A DNA stretch of 64,000 bases from Fasciolopsis buskii (Eukaryota; Platyhelminthes; Trematoda; Plagiorchiida; Fasciolidae), in contig LUCM01007993.1 in the NCBI GenBank assembly GCA_008360955.1, positions 31,496 through 95,495 on the forward strand, given 5' to 3'. The notes below the pieces were generated by a model. The model did no database searches and had not been told where the DNA came from. It saw only the letters and a program-made list of their open reading frames with translations. Positions 27,501 to 39,500 of the stretch are shown in pieces; within the stretch, counting starts at the first letter, position 1; every line of letters starts with the position of its first letter. Position numbers and translations under genes: made by a program.

Positions 27501-30500
27501 GAATTAAACGTGGCCAACTTTCAGTCCTAGAGAGTAGTTTGGTCACTGATGAATACTGTCGTGTTTTAAAATGCGATGACCTTTCAAGTGGATTTGACAA
27601 TTTCGTGGACGATAACCAGCAGAGACGTGATACCAAATGTCTGCCGTGTCGAGTACCGAAATAGAATGCGGTAGAATGAGAGTGAATTCTTAAATCTGGA
27701 ACTTACAACTGAATGAACAAAAAATACGGTTAGATTTGTTCACGCCCCATTCACTGTTTGAGATTGTAATTGAGTGGATAACGGGTGCGCAATGAAAATA
27801 AGGATTTTTGATAATCCGTTTTATCTGTGCTTAGTGATATAGGCAACTACTGGCATAACAACTCCTAAAACTGAGTTCGATCACTTGGTCTATAGCGGTG
27901 TTTGTTTGCGGCTGATTGGCACACTGTAAACACACCTGTTTGAACTACTAAGTCGACGTTGTTTTCTGGCCAAATTGATCTTCGTTTCAATGTTATCAGG
28001 TCGCCCGAGAATTCTGGAGGAGCAGTCTTGCTCTCCGCAGCTGGCACTAATATCTAGGAGCAACGTTATCGATAGGTCTGGTCTCAGTCTGGTTAGTTAT
28101 TACTAGAGCCGATCGTAGCCAAAGGCTATTTCGAGACAAACCCGATGACGCTTCTTGGCGAGGTAAACGAAACCCCAAACCGCGAATGACTGCGGTTATT
28201 GGGCACGGGGGCGGATTTGTGCTTTGCACAATAGAAGACAATAAGCTGGGATGAAGAAATGTCTGGTGTAGAACAGTACGAGAAACAAGCTCAGATGTGT
28301 CAGAAGACCAGTGTAATAAAGAACTAATGGATAAGCCAAAAAGAGAAAGTCTGTCGAACTCAAAACAGACGAATCAAAAGCTGAGATTAGAAAACAGGTG
28401 AACTTTCAACGTAATTCAAAGAAAGAAGGGTTTGGAAGCAATAAGAATAATAATTTTTGGACCCTCAGAAGGAGTTCTGTTCAGGATCGGAGTTTCGAGC
28501 TACATTAGAAAAACAATCGCCACCATCGATATTCGTGTTCTCATGGCGAACCGTGCGATATGAAAGAGAACAATGAAGAATGGCGTCATCGTCAAAATAA
28601 TGGACTGAGTTTGAGATAGTGGACAGAAAATCAATAATTAATAAAAGGTGCTCTCGCAAGTACTGAGCTTTGGAGAACGCCAGTATTTACAGGAAATGAC
28701 TGGGACAGAACCACGTCAACTCGGAAGAAGATGGTTTGCTTACAAGGGAAAGTTGATGTCCACGATGCGAGAATCACGAAGACTCCCAGAGGACCCCCTT
28801 GGGAAACTCGATCGAAAGCGCTAGAAATGTCGAACGAGACCAGGTGTGCTTCTTCATGTTTATTGAGTGAAGCCGAGCAGAAGTGTGAGTTGATGGCCGG
28901 CAGATCGCCCGTTGAGTGGCGAGATCGGAATCCACACTGGTGGTCACTTAGTGATCCTTAGCGCGCGAAAAACGAACGCGGTTGGTTGGAGAAGACGGTT
29001 TAAAATACTTTCGAAATAAGTGGTGTAAGGGCAATTGGACGACAGTTGCCGCGATCAGAAGGAATGAATAAAAATCACGGCATTTCCATGGGTCCGGAAA
29101 GGTAGGATGTTTGACTTACTGAGTAAAGAAGATTCGATTCTTTTAGTGTTTTAAGTGAATACCAAGTTGCTTTCATTTAGTTTCTCCTGAGCATCACTCC
29201 GGTGGATTTGACGTTGTGACCATTGACCTTTTTTGGACTGACTGATCCGTTTAACGGTTTCATGGTGTAAAATCGTAACCCAAGGCTAGATTGGCTCGAA
29301 ACCGAGTCCTATTCTTGTATGAAGTTGGCAGTTTTAGTAATTTGGTAATTATATAATGATGGTGGTTTACCGGATGAAGTTTCTCTGCGTACGTCGGTCC
29401 TTTGGTTTGCATTCATCAACTGGAGGGATATTTGGCGTCGGCGTGAATTTCGCTTTTCCATCGATGATCGAGTATACACAGCCGCCGAATGATTGTTCCT
29501 CCTGTATGACTCAGATGCATATCCATTTAGAGCGGATGTGCGAAGACTTTAACCGTTTGAATACCGCTGTCTTATTATTATACTTTCCAGATAGAGAAAG
29601 AACTTCTCTTACTTTGAGGCTGGGTATCAGGACCTGAGTGATGTGGTGCAATCTTTAAAAGGGTAACTTAATGTGAACAAGTTTTCCTACTTTCGACAGG
29701 TTTTGCGCAGTTCTACCGAACAACTATTTCACTGTACGCCGTTCAGCAAGACAGTCAACATATAGCTCTACGTGTCCCGTCGATGACATCGTAACAAGTA
29801 CCAAGACTTTAACTAGCGGACTGGGCTTTATTGGTCCAGTCCCGGCTGTCGGGTCCGATTCCACGAGATCTTTCAAAGCGCACCTTCAAGAAAATAAGTA
29901 CTAAATCCTAATGGCAGTCAGCGATCATCTTTCCATCGGGATCTGCCATGTCATACAGATATTCAGCTCTATAGTCTAATGACATGCGGCTCTGATAGGT
30001 CCGAAATAAGACGCGCCAGAGACACATACACACACACATACACGCACACACACCACATTTCCGCATCGATAATGCCTGATTTCAGTGCGTCGATATCATG
30101 ATGTGCCAGCGAAAGTAAACATCCATGATCTTGTGATACCCAGTGAGCTTAACTAGAAGTGATCTCTCGCGACGATCGATCGCGCCGACCTATACGCCGA
30201 GATGACCCGTTGCTCAACTGTCACGAGTGCACCGGGGACCGCACACGAGATCGACCACGATACATCGAACGGCGCAGAGTCCGATGGGAAAACATGGGCT
30301 GATATAAATTTAATTAACAAAATAAAGTTGAGTTTCAGTTTGTCTGCGTGTGCGTGTGATTGCCGTAGTCTATGTTATCCCGCTATCGACCTTTACATCG
30401 GTTAGCGGGATTCTTTATTCATGCATAATTATCCCATATTTAATGACAAACAATTCATCTCAACCAGGAAGGAATAGTAGAACATGAATTACCTGCGGTT

Positions 30501-33500
30501 CCTCTAGCTCGTTCAAACATAACAGACAGGTAATTGGTATCGAATACTATCGGAAATGATTTTATAACCTACTTAATAGTGATTGTATTCTCCGGAATTC
30601 GACCCATATTCAGTCGAATTTCAATCAGTAGTAAATAAAAGACCGCCTAACCAAATATTGCCAGACTTCCGTCACAAATTCTCCTTTCACCGATCCTACT
30701 TTACTTATTGAGTAAATTTTCAAATTTCCTCATGCCATCAAAACCACCAATCTACTCGTGACAGAAATCCATGAGAGTACGTGAAGAGTATACGCGCTCT
30801 CTCAATTACTGATATTATTGTCTAGTGAATGTAGAATCGTGCTCCGAGCGTTCGCAGTGGCCATCCATTTACAGTTGCGAGAGTGAGTATAGTCCATGTG
30901 TTCCCATGTGATAGGATGGAGGTATTTTGGAAGAATAGAAAAATCACTAGCGATGCTATCGCTCTATCCAACGAAGATCGATCTGCTGTTCAAACTCGAA
31001 TCCATCCTCCATTTTCAATTTAACTCTTCAATGTGTCAATAAATATCGCGTTTTCTTCTCGGCAAACGCGATGTCGTTCATTGTTCGTCTCGAGTGTCAA
31101 ACGCAACTCACTCATTTTAACTTAGTTTGATCCTCACGCACACGAAGACCAAGTTCGTCCACATCAAGCACGAGATCAGATATTCGAAGAAGACTTCAGT
31201 CTGTGCAAACTTGAAACTTTCCATTGAGAGATCCACTTGGCCTCTACTAAACTAAGAATCTTCCATTTAAATTCCTACGCGTCATCGTATTCATGAGACC
31301 AATGATACACACATCAGGGCGCAGCAATAAGTTCAAATCGGTTGCGAAATGACGCAGATGTTTGGGGGTAAATGACGTATTGAAGTTGTCTGGTCACTGA
31401 TTGTACTTGGCCTTTCTCACTCTCATTATGCACTTCCCGCTTGATTGATTTCTTCGTGTGCGTAAGGATCAAACTAAGTTATAACGAGTGAGTTGCGTTT
31501 GACACTCGAGACGAACAATGAACGACATCGCGTTCGCGATTTTCTGTCACAAATAGATTGGTGGTTTGATGCATAGGAAATTTGAAATTTACTCAAAAAG
31601 TAAATAGGATTCGGTGAAAGGAGAATTTGTGACTGAAGTCTGGCAATATTTGTTAGGCGGTCTTTTATTTACTACTGATTGAAATTCGACTGAATATGGG
31701 TCGAATTCCGGAGAATACAATCACTATTAAGTAGGTTATAAAATCATTTCCGATAGTATTCGATACCAATTACCTGTCTGTTATGTTTGAACGAGCTAGA
31801 GGAACCGCAGGTAATTCATGTTCTACTATTCCTTCCTGGTTGAGATGAATTGTTTGTCATTAAATATGGGATAATTATGCATGAATAAAGAATCCCGCTA
31901 ACCGATGTAAAGGTCGATAGCGGGATAACATAGACTACGGCAATCACACGCACACGCAGACAAACTGAAACTCAACTTTATTTTGTTAATTAAATTTATA
32001 TCAGCCCATGTTTTCCCATCGGACTCTGCGCCGTTCGATGTATCGTGGTCGATCTCGTGTGCGGTCCCCGGTGCACTCGTGACAGTTGAGCAACGGGTCA
32101 TCTCGGCGTATAGGTCGGCGCGATCGATCGTCGCGAGAGATCACTTCTAGTTAAGCTCACTGGGTATCACAAGATCATGGATGTTTACTTTCGCTGGCAC
32201 ATCATGATATCGACGCACTGAAATCAGGCATTATCGATGCGGAAATGTGGTGTGTGTGCGTGTATGTGTGTGTGTATGTGTCTCTGGCGCGTCTTATTTT
32301 GGACCTATCAGAGCCACGTTTCCGTGGACTTATGAAGTCTCGTTTGAAGAGCTTGATGTTTCCGAATTATTGTGCTTACTGGCCAGATATTCATATGCAG
32401 TGTCAGAATCCTCGTGGTAGAATTTCATGTGTTGCTTTCATGATCGCGATTTATCATCTTTCTGGTCTGAATGGAAGCGGGATTGGGTGTCGAGTGCTAT
32501 ATGGTGCTTTTGGCTTATGGTGTTTTTGCGTTGTTTATTTTATTTCACTCCGTCCCTTCTGTTTTGGGTTTGCTGCACTCTGCTTTCGCTGGAATATCTC
32601 ACTGCAGATTGCGTATGTATTCATGTTTTTCCAACATAATTCAGCTACTTATCTAGGATGAATTCTGTCGATTTCGAAGTACCGTTGTCGCTGCTTTTAT
32701 TGTGAACGACATTTCACCTTCTATGCTCAATTTTGTAATAATCATTACTTGTTATTACGGGTCCTGGCCTGCGCTTGTGTAAGCCTGAACTCTCTTTTTA
32801 GCTTTCCTTACCACATCTTCCTGGCTTGGCTTTCTGAAACGGTTGCATTGATTTTGCGTCCCATATAGTTCACTATCTTATTTGTGCTTTTCCATTACGC
32901 TTTTCTTTTTCTCAGTATCTTGTTGATACCCGTCTGACGCTAGTGGTCAATGTGACAATCGATTTTCTGATATACAAAACATTCGATTGGACTAGGTCGA
33001 CTAGTGGAGCTTATTTGTTCATCCCGAGCTCACCTGGAGAAGTAAGACTGCTTTTCACGCTTATTCATCACGTTCTGTCTGTTTGGTTTACAGCAACCGA
33101 ACATTCTGTGATTGTTCATGCATCAAATTCCTTCCTTCATATGCTTGCCTTCAGCTTGGTTCAGTTACCGCTCGCTTCGTTGCTCTCTAGTCTTGAAAAC
33201 TCAGCCTGTTGACTGTTATTCGTTAAGGTGTTCACTTATCAAGTGACGAACCCAAAGACCCAATGGTGTCCAAAATATACCGTCAGTTAAGTACTGATAG
33301 GCTTCCTTTAAGGAGTTTGGAGAAAATTTTATTCTTCGCAGAACAAGGAAGCTGACTACTGGCGAACACTGTCATCTGCTCGAAACGCCGATCTTCGCAA
33401 AGGATAGCTTTAGGTATAACCGTCGAAAGCGTGTTCCCGCTCTATTTTAATCCATAAATATAAATTGACACTTGGAGAATGATGCAGGACGTGGATAAAA

Positions 33501-36500
33501 TTATTGCTTCTCCTGAATGAACTTTTTTCTTGATTGCAATTTTTATGTAGTTTAGATTTTTTCAGGCAGTCGGTTTCAACCAGCCTGATCTCGTCTTAAT
33601 ACTGTGTGGTGTGGTGTGTTAAATGCATACGAGATTAATGTTCGTTGTGCAAACAAAAATTGCCTGAGCTTATGATTGATGCGTATGGTTAGGGTTGGAA
33701 CATGTGATTGACAATCATGAATTTGGGCGGGGTTAACAATAAGGCTAGGTTTTATAATGTCTTGGGATTTAAGGCTAGAATTTCTGTTTCGGAAACGATT
33801 CCTTTTCAAAAATGTTGCGAAACTTCTTGTCGTCACGGTAATCTCAGTTTTCATCGTTGTACGATTTCTATTCTGTTCGTTTCGTTGCCTGTCCGTGGTA
33901 AGATTTGTCCCTAAATATGTGTTACCGTATGAGCAACCAACGGAGTATCAGCAAGGAATATCGAATTTGACAATAGCTTTTTTACTCTCGAAGTCTGCCT
34001 GTCGAGGTCGCCTTCATGCCTGTTTTTTGCCCGCGGACGTCGACTACTCATGAGTAGCTGGCTTACGTCGGCGCGAATTGCCAATAGGGTTCATTTTGGC
34101 TGACCCAATCTGAAGCCACGGTCCTAAACCTTAGGCAAACGTCTTCTCTTGGTTGTGCCTAACTCTGTTATAACAAATGTTTTATATTCTGAATAGTTTC
34201 TTTAGTCTTATTGTCAATGTCTTCAGTATCGACTGCGTGACCGATGCACTCACTCTAGTTTCCCTCAGTTGACGGTTTTACCACGCAAAATAGTTTCATT
34301 CTAGTAATTTAGTGTTAGTGAAACGTAGGTGCGTTACAAACTAATCATGATGGTTTCCTTTTTTGTCTTCCATGCGGTACCATTTCCCACATTACTCCGT
34401 GCTCCTGTCAAGACTAACAGGAAATGCTACCGCGATATTTGATTGAGATCTCGTTCCCCAAGATGCGATTCATCTGGAATGTGCACATTTGCATATGCGT
34501 ACTATAAGATTCGGTTAGTATCTGTCCATTTCTCTACAGTGTTTGGGCAAGTGCATGCCTTCAGAGAATATGGAATAGACGGTCGTTTTTAATTAACTCT
34601 GAATATTTTCGCCAACTCCGAAATGACGTAAAAATCGGTGCATGGTCACGAGACGTCCGCGTCTACGCTTCTCCATGTGAGTGAAAAAGAGACATCTTGT
34701 ATAAGCCATTATAATATCAGTTGATTCTCGGGGGATAAAATGTAGTTGGAAAAAATTAGTTTGGCTCCATCTCACTGTCGCACTAGACGAAATGTTTCAC
34801 TAATTTTCCTAAATAATTATCCACCACAGTTCCATAACTGGATTGTCATAGCAACAATTTCTCCCCCGAAGACAGCAGTAAATTTGATTTAGTAAAGGAA
34901 CATCACTGCATTTACGATTCATCCTCATTCGCACAATGAATTAGCACATAAATAGCACATAACACTCACTCTTATGACATTCCGATTTGACACTTACCTC
35001 GCGTATATTTCATGCGAAATATTTTCCAGTATGATTTGGCTATCCTTGAGCCCTACGTCAGGCCCAGGTTAATTGGACGACTCAGTATTCAGTTGCTTAT
35101 TGATATGATTTTAGTATAGCCTTGGAATAAAAAACTAATAATAGTCGATTTCGTGTTTGTCAAGACTGCGTTTAATATTTCCTCATACGGAAATTAGCCA
35201 TCTGAGCGAAAGTTGAGCGAAAAAAACGAAGTTTCCAAATTCCTCACCGTGGTCGGAGTAGGTATCTCAGGCTCCCTGCCGGATACTCGCTTTGAATGCC
35301 TCTCAAATTTTCCCAACTCTCCGTGCGTCTAACACAGTCTATGGTTATGTCCTACGTATTGCCTTCTCCTGGTGGAGTTCCCACTAAAGAGCGAGGACGA
35401 AGGCAAATGCCCAGGAGTGTCCACGGGTTTGGCCGATCTAGTTGAGATGGTTTAACCCTGATTCCGAGCCAGCCACGAGAAGCGTACAAAACCTTTGGAT
35501 GTGTCTCGGGTGAAGAGGTGTACTGGGTACTCAGAATGTTTCGCCTCATCCGAAGGCCGTATGCACTAAGCAATCAGTCACCGGTCCCCAGTGGGTTACG
35601 TGGCCCTCAAATCACCCTATTCTTTTTTAGGTTAGACCACCTGATCAGAGGCTCGAGGCAGGGCCCTCTTTGTCAGTCCTCTACTTCAGTTTGAGTAACT
35701 CAGTAGTATAAAGCTCACAGAGGAGTCACGGATCCCGACAGATAGCCGATGACCTGGAGCTGGAGTATGGGTGAATCCACAGATTGTTCCTTTTTCTTTT
35801 CCTTTCATTGTTTTCTTCCTTCGCCGCGATTGCCATATCACATGATCTGCACACAATTTTTCTTCAAAGAGAAATCGCTCGGAATTGAAAAGCTTCGTAC
35901 ATATTTATATCTATATATCATGTGCTTGAAAATAAGCATGTTGCCAAAGCAGTAACATTCAAATGGAATTATGCGAAAAGTAGACAAGAGAGGGTAATAA
36001 TAATATTAAATTGCGGTGAACCAATTATATTTGTGTTTTCACCGTACACATTTCGTGATTTTTTGCTTTTTTCGGCATTCTTGCCACTGTCTTGGGTCCT
36101 GAGCCATATCTCTCAGCGTCTCCAACCAACAACAATTCTCATCTCTTGGGCCCCAACCAGAAAGACGAGAAGCCCCAACCGAGGACAAAGCCGAAACTAA
36201 CTTCTTCATAACTATACACCAAGTCATAGCTTGGCTGCCACGTCTCTTCTCTCAGCTTTTCCCAGCACGTGCAGAAAGAGCACGAAAAGTTAGACACGAT
36301 GGACAGGCATATGCAGTACATTTCCAAGCCACGCACGTTTAATTGCCTGTGTATTGTCACTCAGCAAGACGATATCATTGGCATACTTTAAGTCAACATT
36401 TTTTCATCTGACAGAGGTCCAACTCCACCGTCTAAAAGACCAGATAAAGCGTTCTGTAGAGCATCCTCTATGACAAAGTTGAAAAGAAATGGGGGATATA

Positions 36501-39500
36501 GGACAGCCTTGCAGTACTCCACTGGAAACGACGAAAGGTGGCGAAAGCTGGCCATAAGCCCTAACCCTACCTAAGGTATGGCGGTACAGGCCATTCACGT
36601 CTAGAACATCTGCCAAACCAATTCAAACCGAATTAATCATATTGTTTCTCACATCCGAGGCATGGAATGGCATAAACTACCTCTGATTGGTCGTGCTGGT
36701 CGACGCGATCTTTTCCGTCGAATAGAGCGGATCACAAGGTGCCAGTTGGCTTGTGGGCGATTATGATATCTAATGGACACAGGATGCATTCGACCGTTTC
36801 GGATAATCCCACTATGTATGTAAGTACCACGATCGATTTAGTCCTCTTGGTATTTGTCCCCTATTTTTTTGCAAATACAGGTGTTGATGGAAGATTTTGA
36901 ATATCTGTTGTGTGCAAATAACTTGAACAACCATAATTGCCCTTGTTTCCGTAGGTGGTGTGTGCTGCAGCGTGTCATTTCGACGGAACAGGGTACGCAC
37001 ACAGCTCTTTAAGTGGCAAGTTTGACGGTTGTTTTCTGACATTGAGCATGCGGTCCGTCGTCGTCGGTTCTGAGAATGTTCTATCGCACTTTATCAAGGA
37101 TACTATCGGGTGACGGAAGAAGCCACGTGGAGTTCAACAAAGGATGTGGCAATATGGAACGAAAAAATTGACAGCGAATTTGGTTAAAGTTGCTTTCCAT
37201 CTGTGCGAGGTCACCACACCGAACCAACTCACCAGTAATTGTTTCGAATTTGTGGTTTGCGGATTATATCACGCTAGGCGATTCCCCATCTGCTGTGCAT
37301 CCAATTTTGTTCGGGTCAGAATCTATAGTTTTGGTTGAGAACCCTAATCGTTCCTCTGCTTAGCGGCTGGACTCCTTAGCAGCGCTCGTCCATCAATCCC
37401 CATGAGTTACACGCCTACAAATAATTACATACTACGTCGGTCGTTGCGCAGAATAATCAGGACCGCAATGCCCATTGCATCAAGCGGGATGGGTAGGGGT
37501 AATTATGCTATTGCTCTTACGCAACCTGTCTCTTCTGTCCCTAACCCAATGTCTTTGCCCCCTCTGTCTACTCGTAGCGTCCCCACCGATAACACGCCCG
37601 ATAATCGCAACGGTTCATTGTCAAATAGTGTAGCAGGTGGCTTTCAGTCTGTTAGCTCACGTTTCTCCGAACCTCGTCAGTCTCTGAATATCGGTTTATT
37701 CAATGTGTGCGCTTTAATGCAGGCTGGCCAACATACGTGTGTGGCTCTGACAGTGGACTCACTTTCGATTGATGTCTGCTGTGTGAGTGAAACACGAATT
37801 CAGCATTCGAGTAGAGTCAGCTAACTGCGCCGAACGTCTCGTCAAGATATTTTCTTCGCACTTCAGGAGACGAGGCAGCTCAAGCTGTGGGTTAATGCGG
37901 AGTACGAATACTCTTGAGTGAGAAGGCTGAAGCAGCCCCTCTAGACTGGATCCCAGTCAACAGTCGCTTGTGCCGTGAGGCTGCAGGGCTCAGTGGGTGT
38001 CCGNNNNNNNNNNAGGTCCAGAACTGTAGATCATACTGGACCACATACGTTGAATCGGACCATGCGTCAGTTTTCATGCGATTTTTGCTGCAGGTCAGTG
38101 GTCATCGGCGCAGGCCACAAACTCGATTGGCCGTCGAACGCCTGTGTGATTCGGCTGTTCGCAACAGCTACGACCAGAACTATCCGAGGAACTGAGAACT
38201 TGGACGAGCAGTGGGAGCAAATGAAGCAAGCGATGCATTTGTCAGCAGATTTCGTGTATGTTCGTCGGTGAGGCGTTCATCAAAGGCACTGGATCCCGCA
38301 AGGGTCGCTGGGTCTAATGGAACAAAAATGCCAGCTGCCTAACTGCAAGGAAATGAATAAGATGCGTCGACAGTTGCAGCGTCAGTTGACGATAAGTCTT
38401 AAGAATGACCGTGAAAACTGGTGGGTTAAGGTAGCCGAAGAAGTGGAAGTAGCGTCCGCTTCAGGTAACAGTCAAAGACTGTTTAAGCTTATATGCGACA
38501 GTGGTGGGTAGCGAACTTCGGTTAGTGAAGTCGTGTGATAGGACTGGAGAGCTCATCCATGGTAGACAGGAAAGACTTGACCGATGGCAGAGCATTTCAA
38601 GGATCAGTTTAGCTGACCACATGCTGACGTGTATAGGCAGATGTTTGTTGCTGCGAATCCTTGGGAAATGTCTATTAACCCCTTAACGAAATTGGATGTA
38701 GAGTCGAATATTCAACTTCTGAAGAAGGGAAAAGCAGCCGGTCCTGACAAACTTCCCCCAGTTCTTTACAAACTGGGTGGAGAACCTTTGATGAAATCCC
38801 TTACCTCATATCTTCGTGATATTTGGAACGTGGACCGTATTCCGTTATTGTGGGGCGAGCCACCGATTGTATTCATCTTCAAGACGGAAACAAAGTGATC
38901 AGTTTAATTCCGATAGTTACTAGGGTGTTGGCTTCGGCAATGCTGTATCGTTTGACACCAACTCGCGGTAACAACATCCACGAACAACAGGCCGGATTTC
39001 GTTCAGATATTCGCTTTACACCAGTTACTAGAAACGCGCCATACACACCGCTACGCTACGATCGTAGTCTATTTGGACTTGAAAGGCGCGTTCGATTCAG
39101 GGGACCGGACAGCGCTATTCAGTACTCTCCACCGAAGTGGCATGTCAGCGAAGTTCGTGAACCTGTTGCGAGTATTGTACTTGCAGACCAGTGGTTGCGC
39201 GAGAATATACGGCGAATTACGAAGTTCATTCGAAACGACTAGGGGTGTTTAACTTCGTCATAGGCGAAATAACGGAAGATGTTTTAGGAGGTCTCCAGGA
39301 TGTGGGAGGGGAACTGGTAAATGAAGAGAAGCTGTGTGAGTTAGATTACACTGACGACGTCCTGTGCCCATTCGGTTCTGTGGACCACGGACAACGTGCA
39401 TTAGACGGACTTGATAGAACCGTAGCTCGATTCGAGATGTTTTGCACCTTCAGAGTGTAAAGTGGTGTTACAGGACTCGACGACAGTAATCCCGAACTTG

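Larger units (their letters stand above)
26049..32915 (+). other. MAN2A intron 8 (6.9 kb)
   Basis: Contains two tRNA-headed SINE-like units (26700-26984 minus, 27225-27310 plus), an antisense Jockey/CR1-type RT remnant (28465-29100) and the large foldback structure (29988-32313). The open frame at 27328-27636 minus and the stretch 29100-29980 are not recognised. Confidence 0.75.

Noticed and set aside
29988..32313. Foldback arms as two LTRs of a retrovirus-like element
   Set aside because: The arms are inverted, not direct, the loop of about 300 bp has no gag-pol, and no primer-binding site is visible.
32245..32661. 138-codon + strand ORF ([12 protein letters not shown]..)
   Set aside because: It starts in the CA/GT microsatellite of the foldback arm and runs into intron sequence. 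The composition is hydrophobic and low-complexity, and no family motif or splice support is seen.
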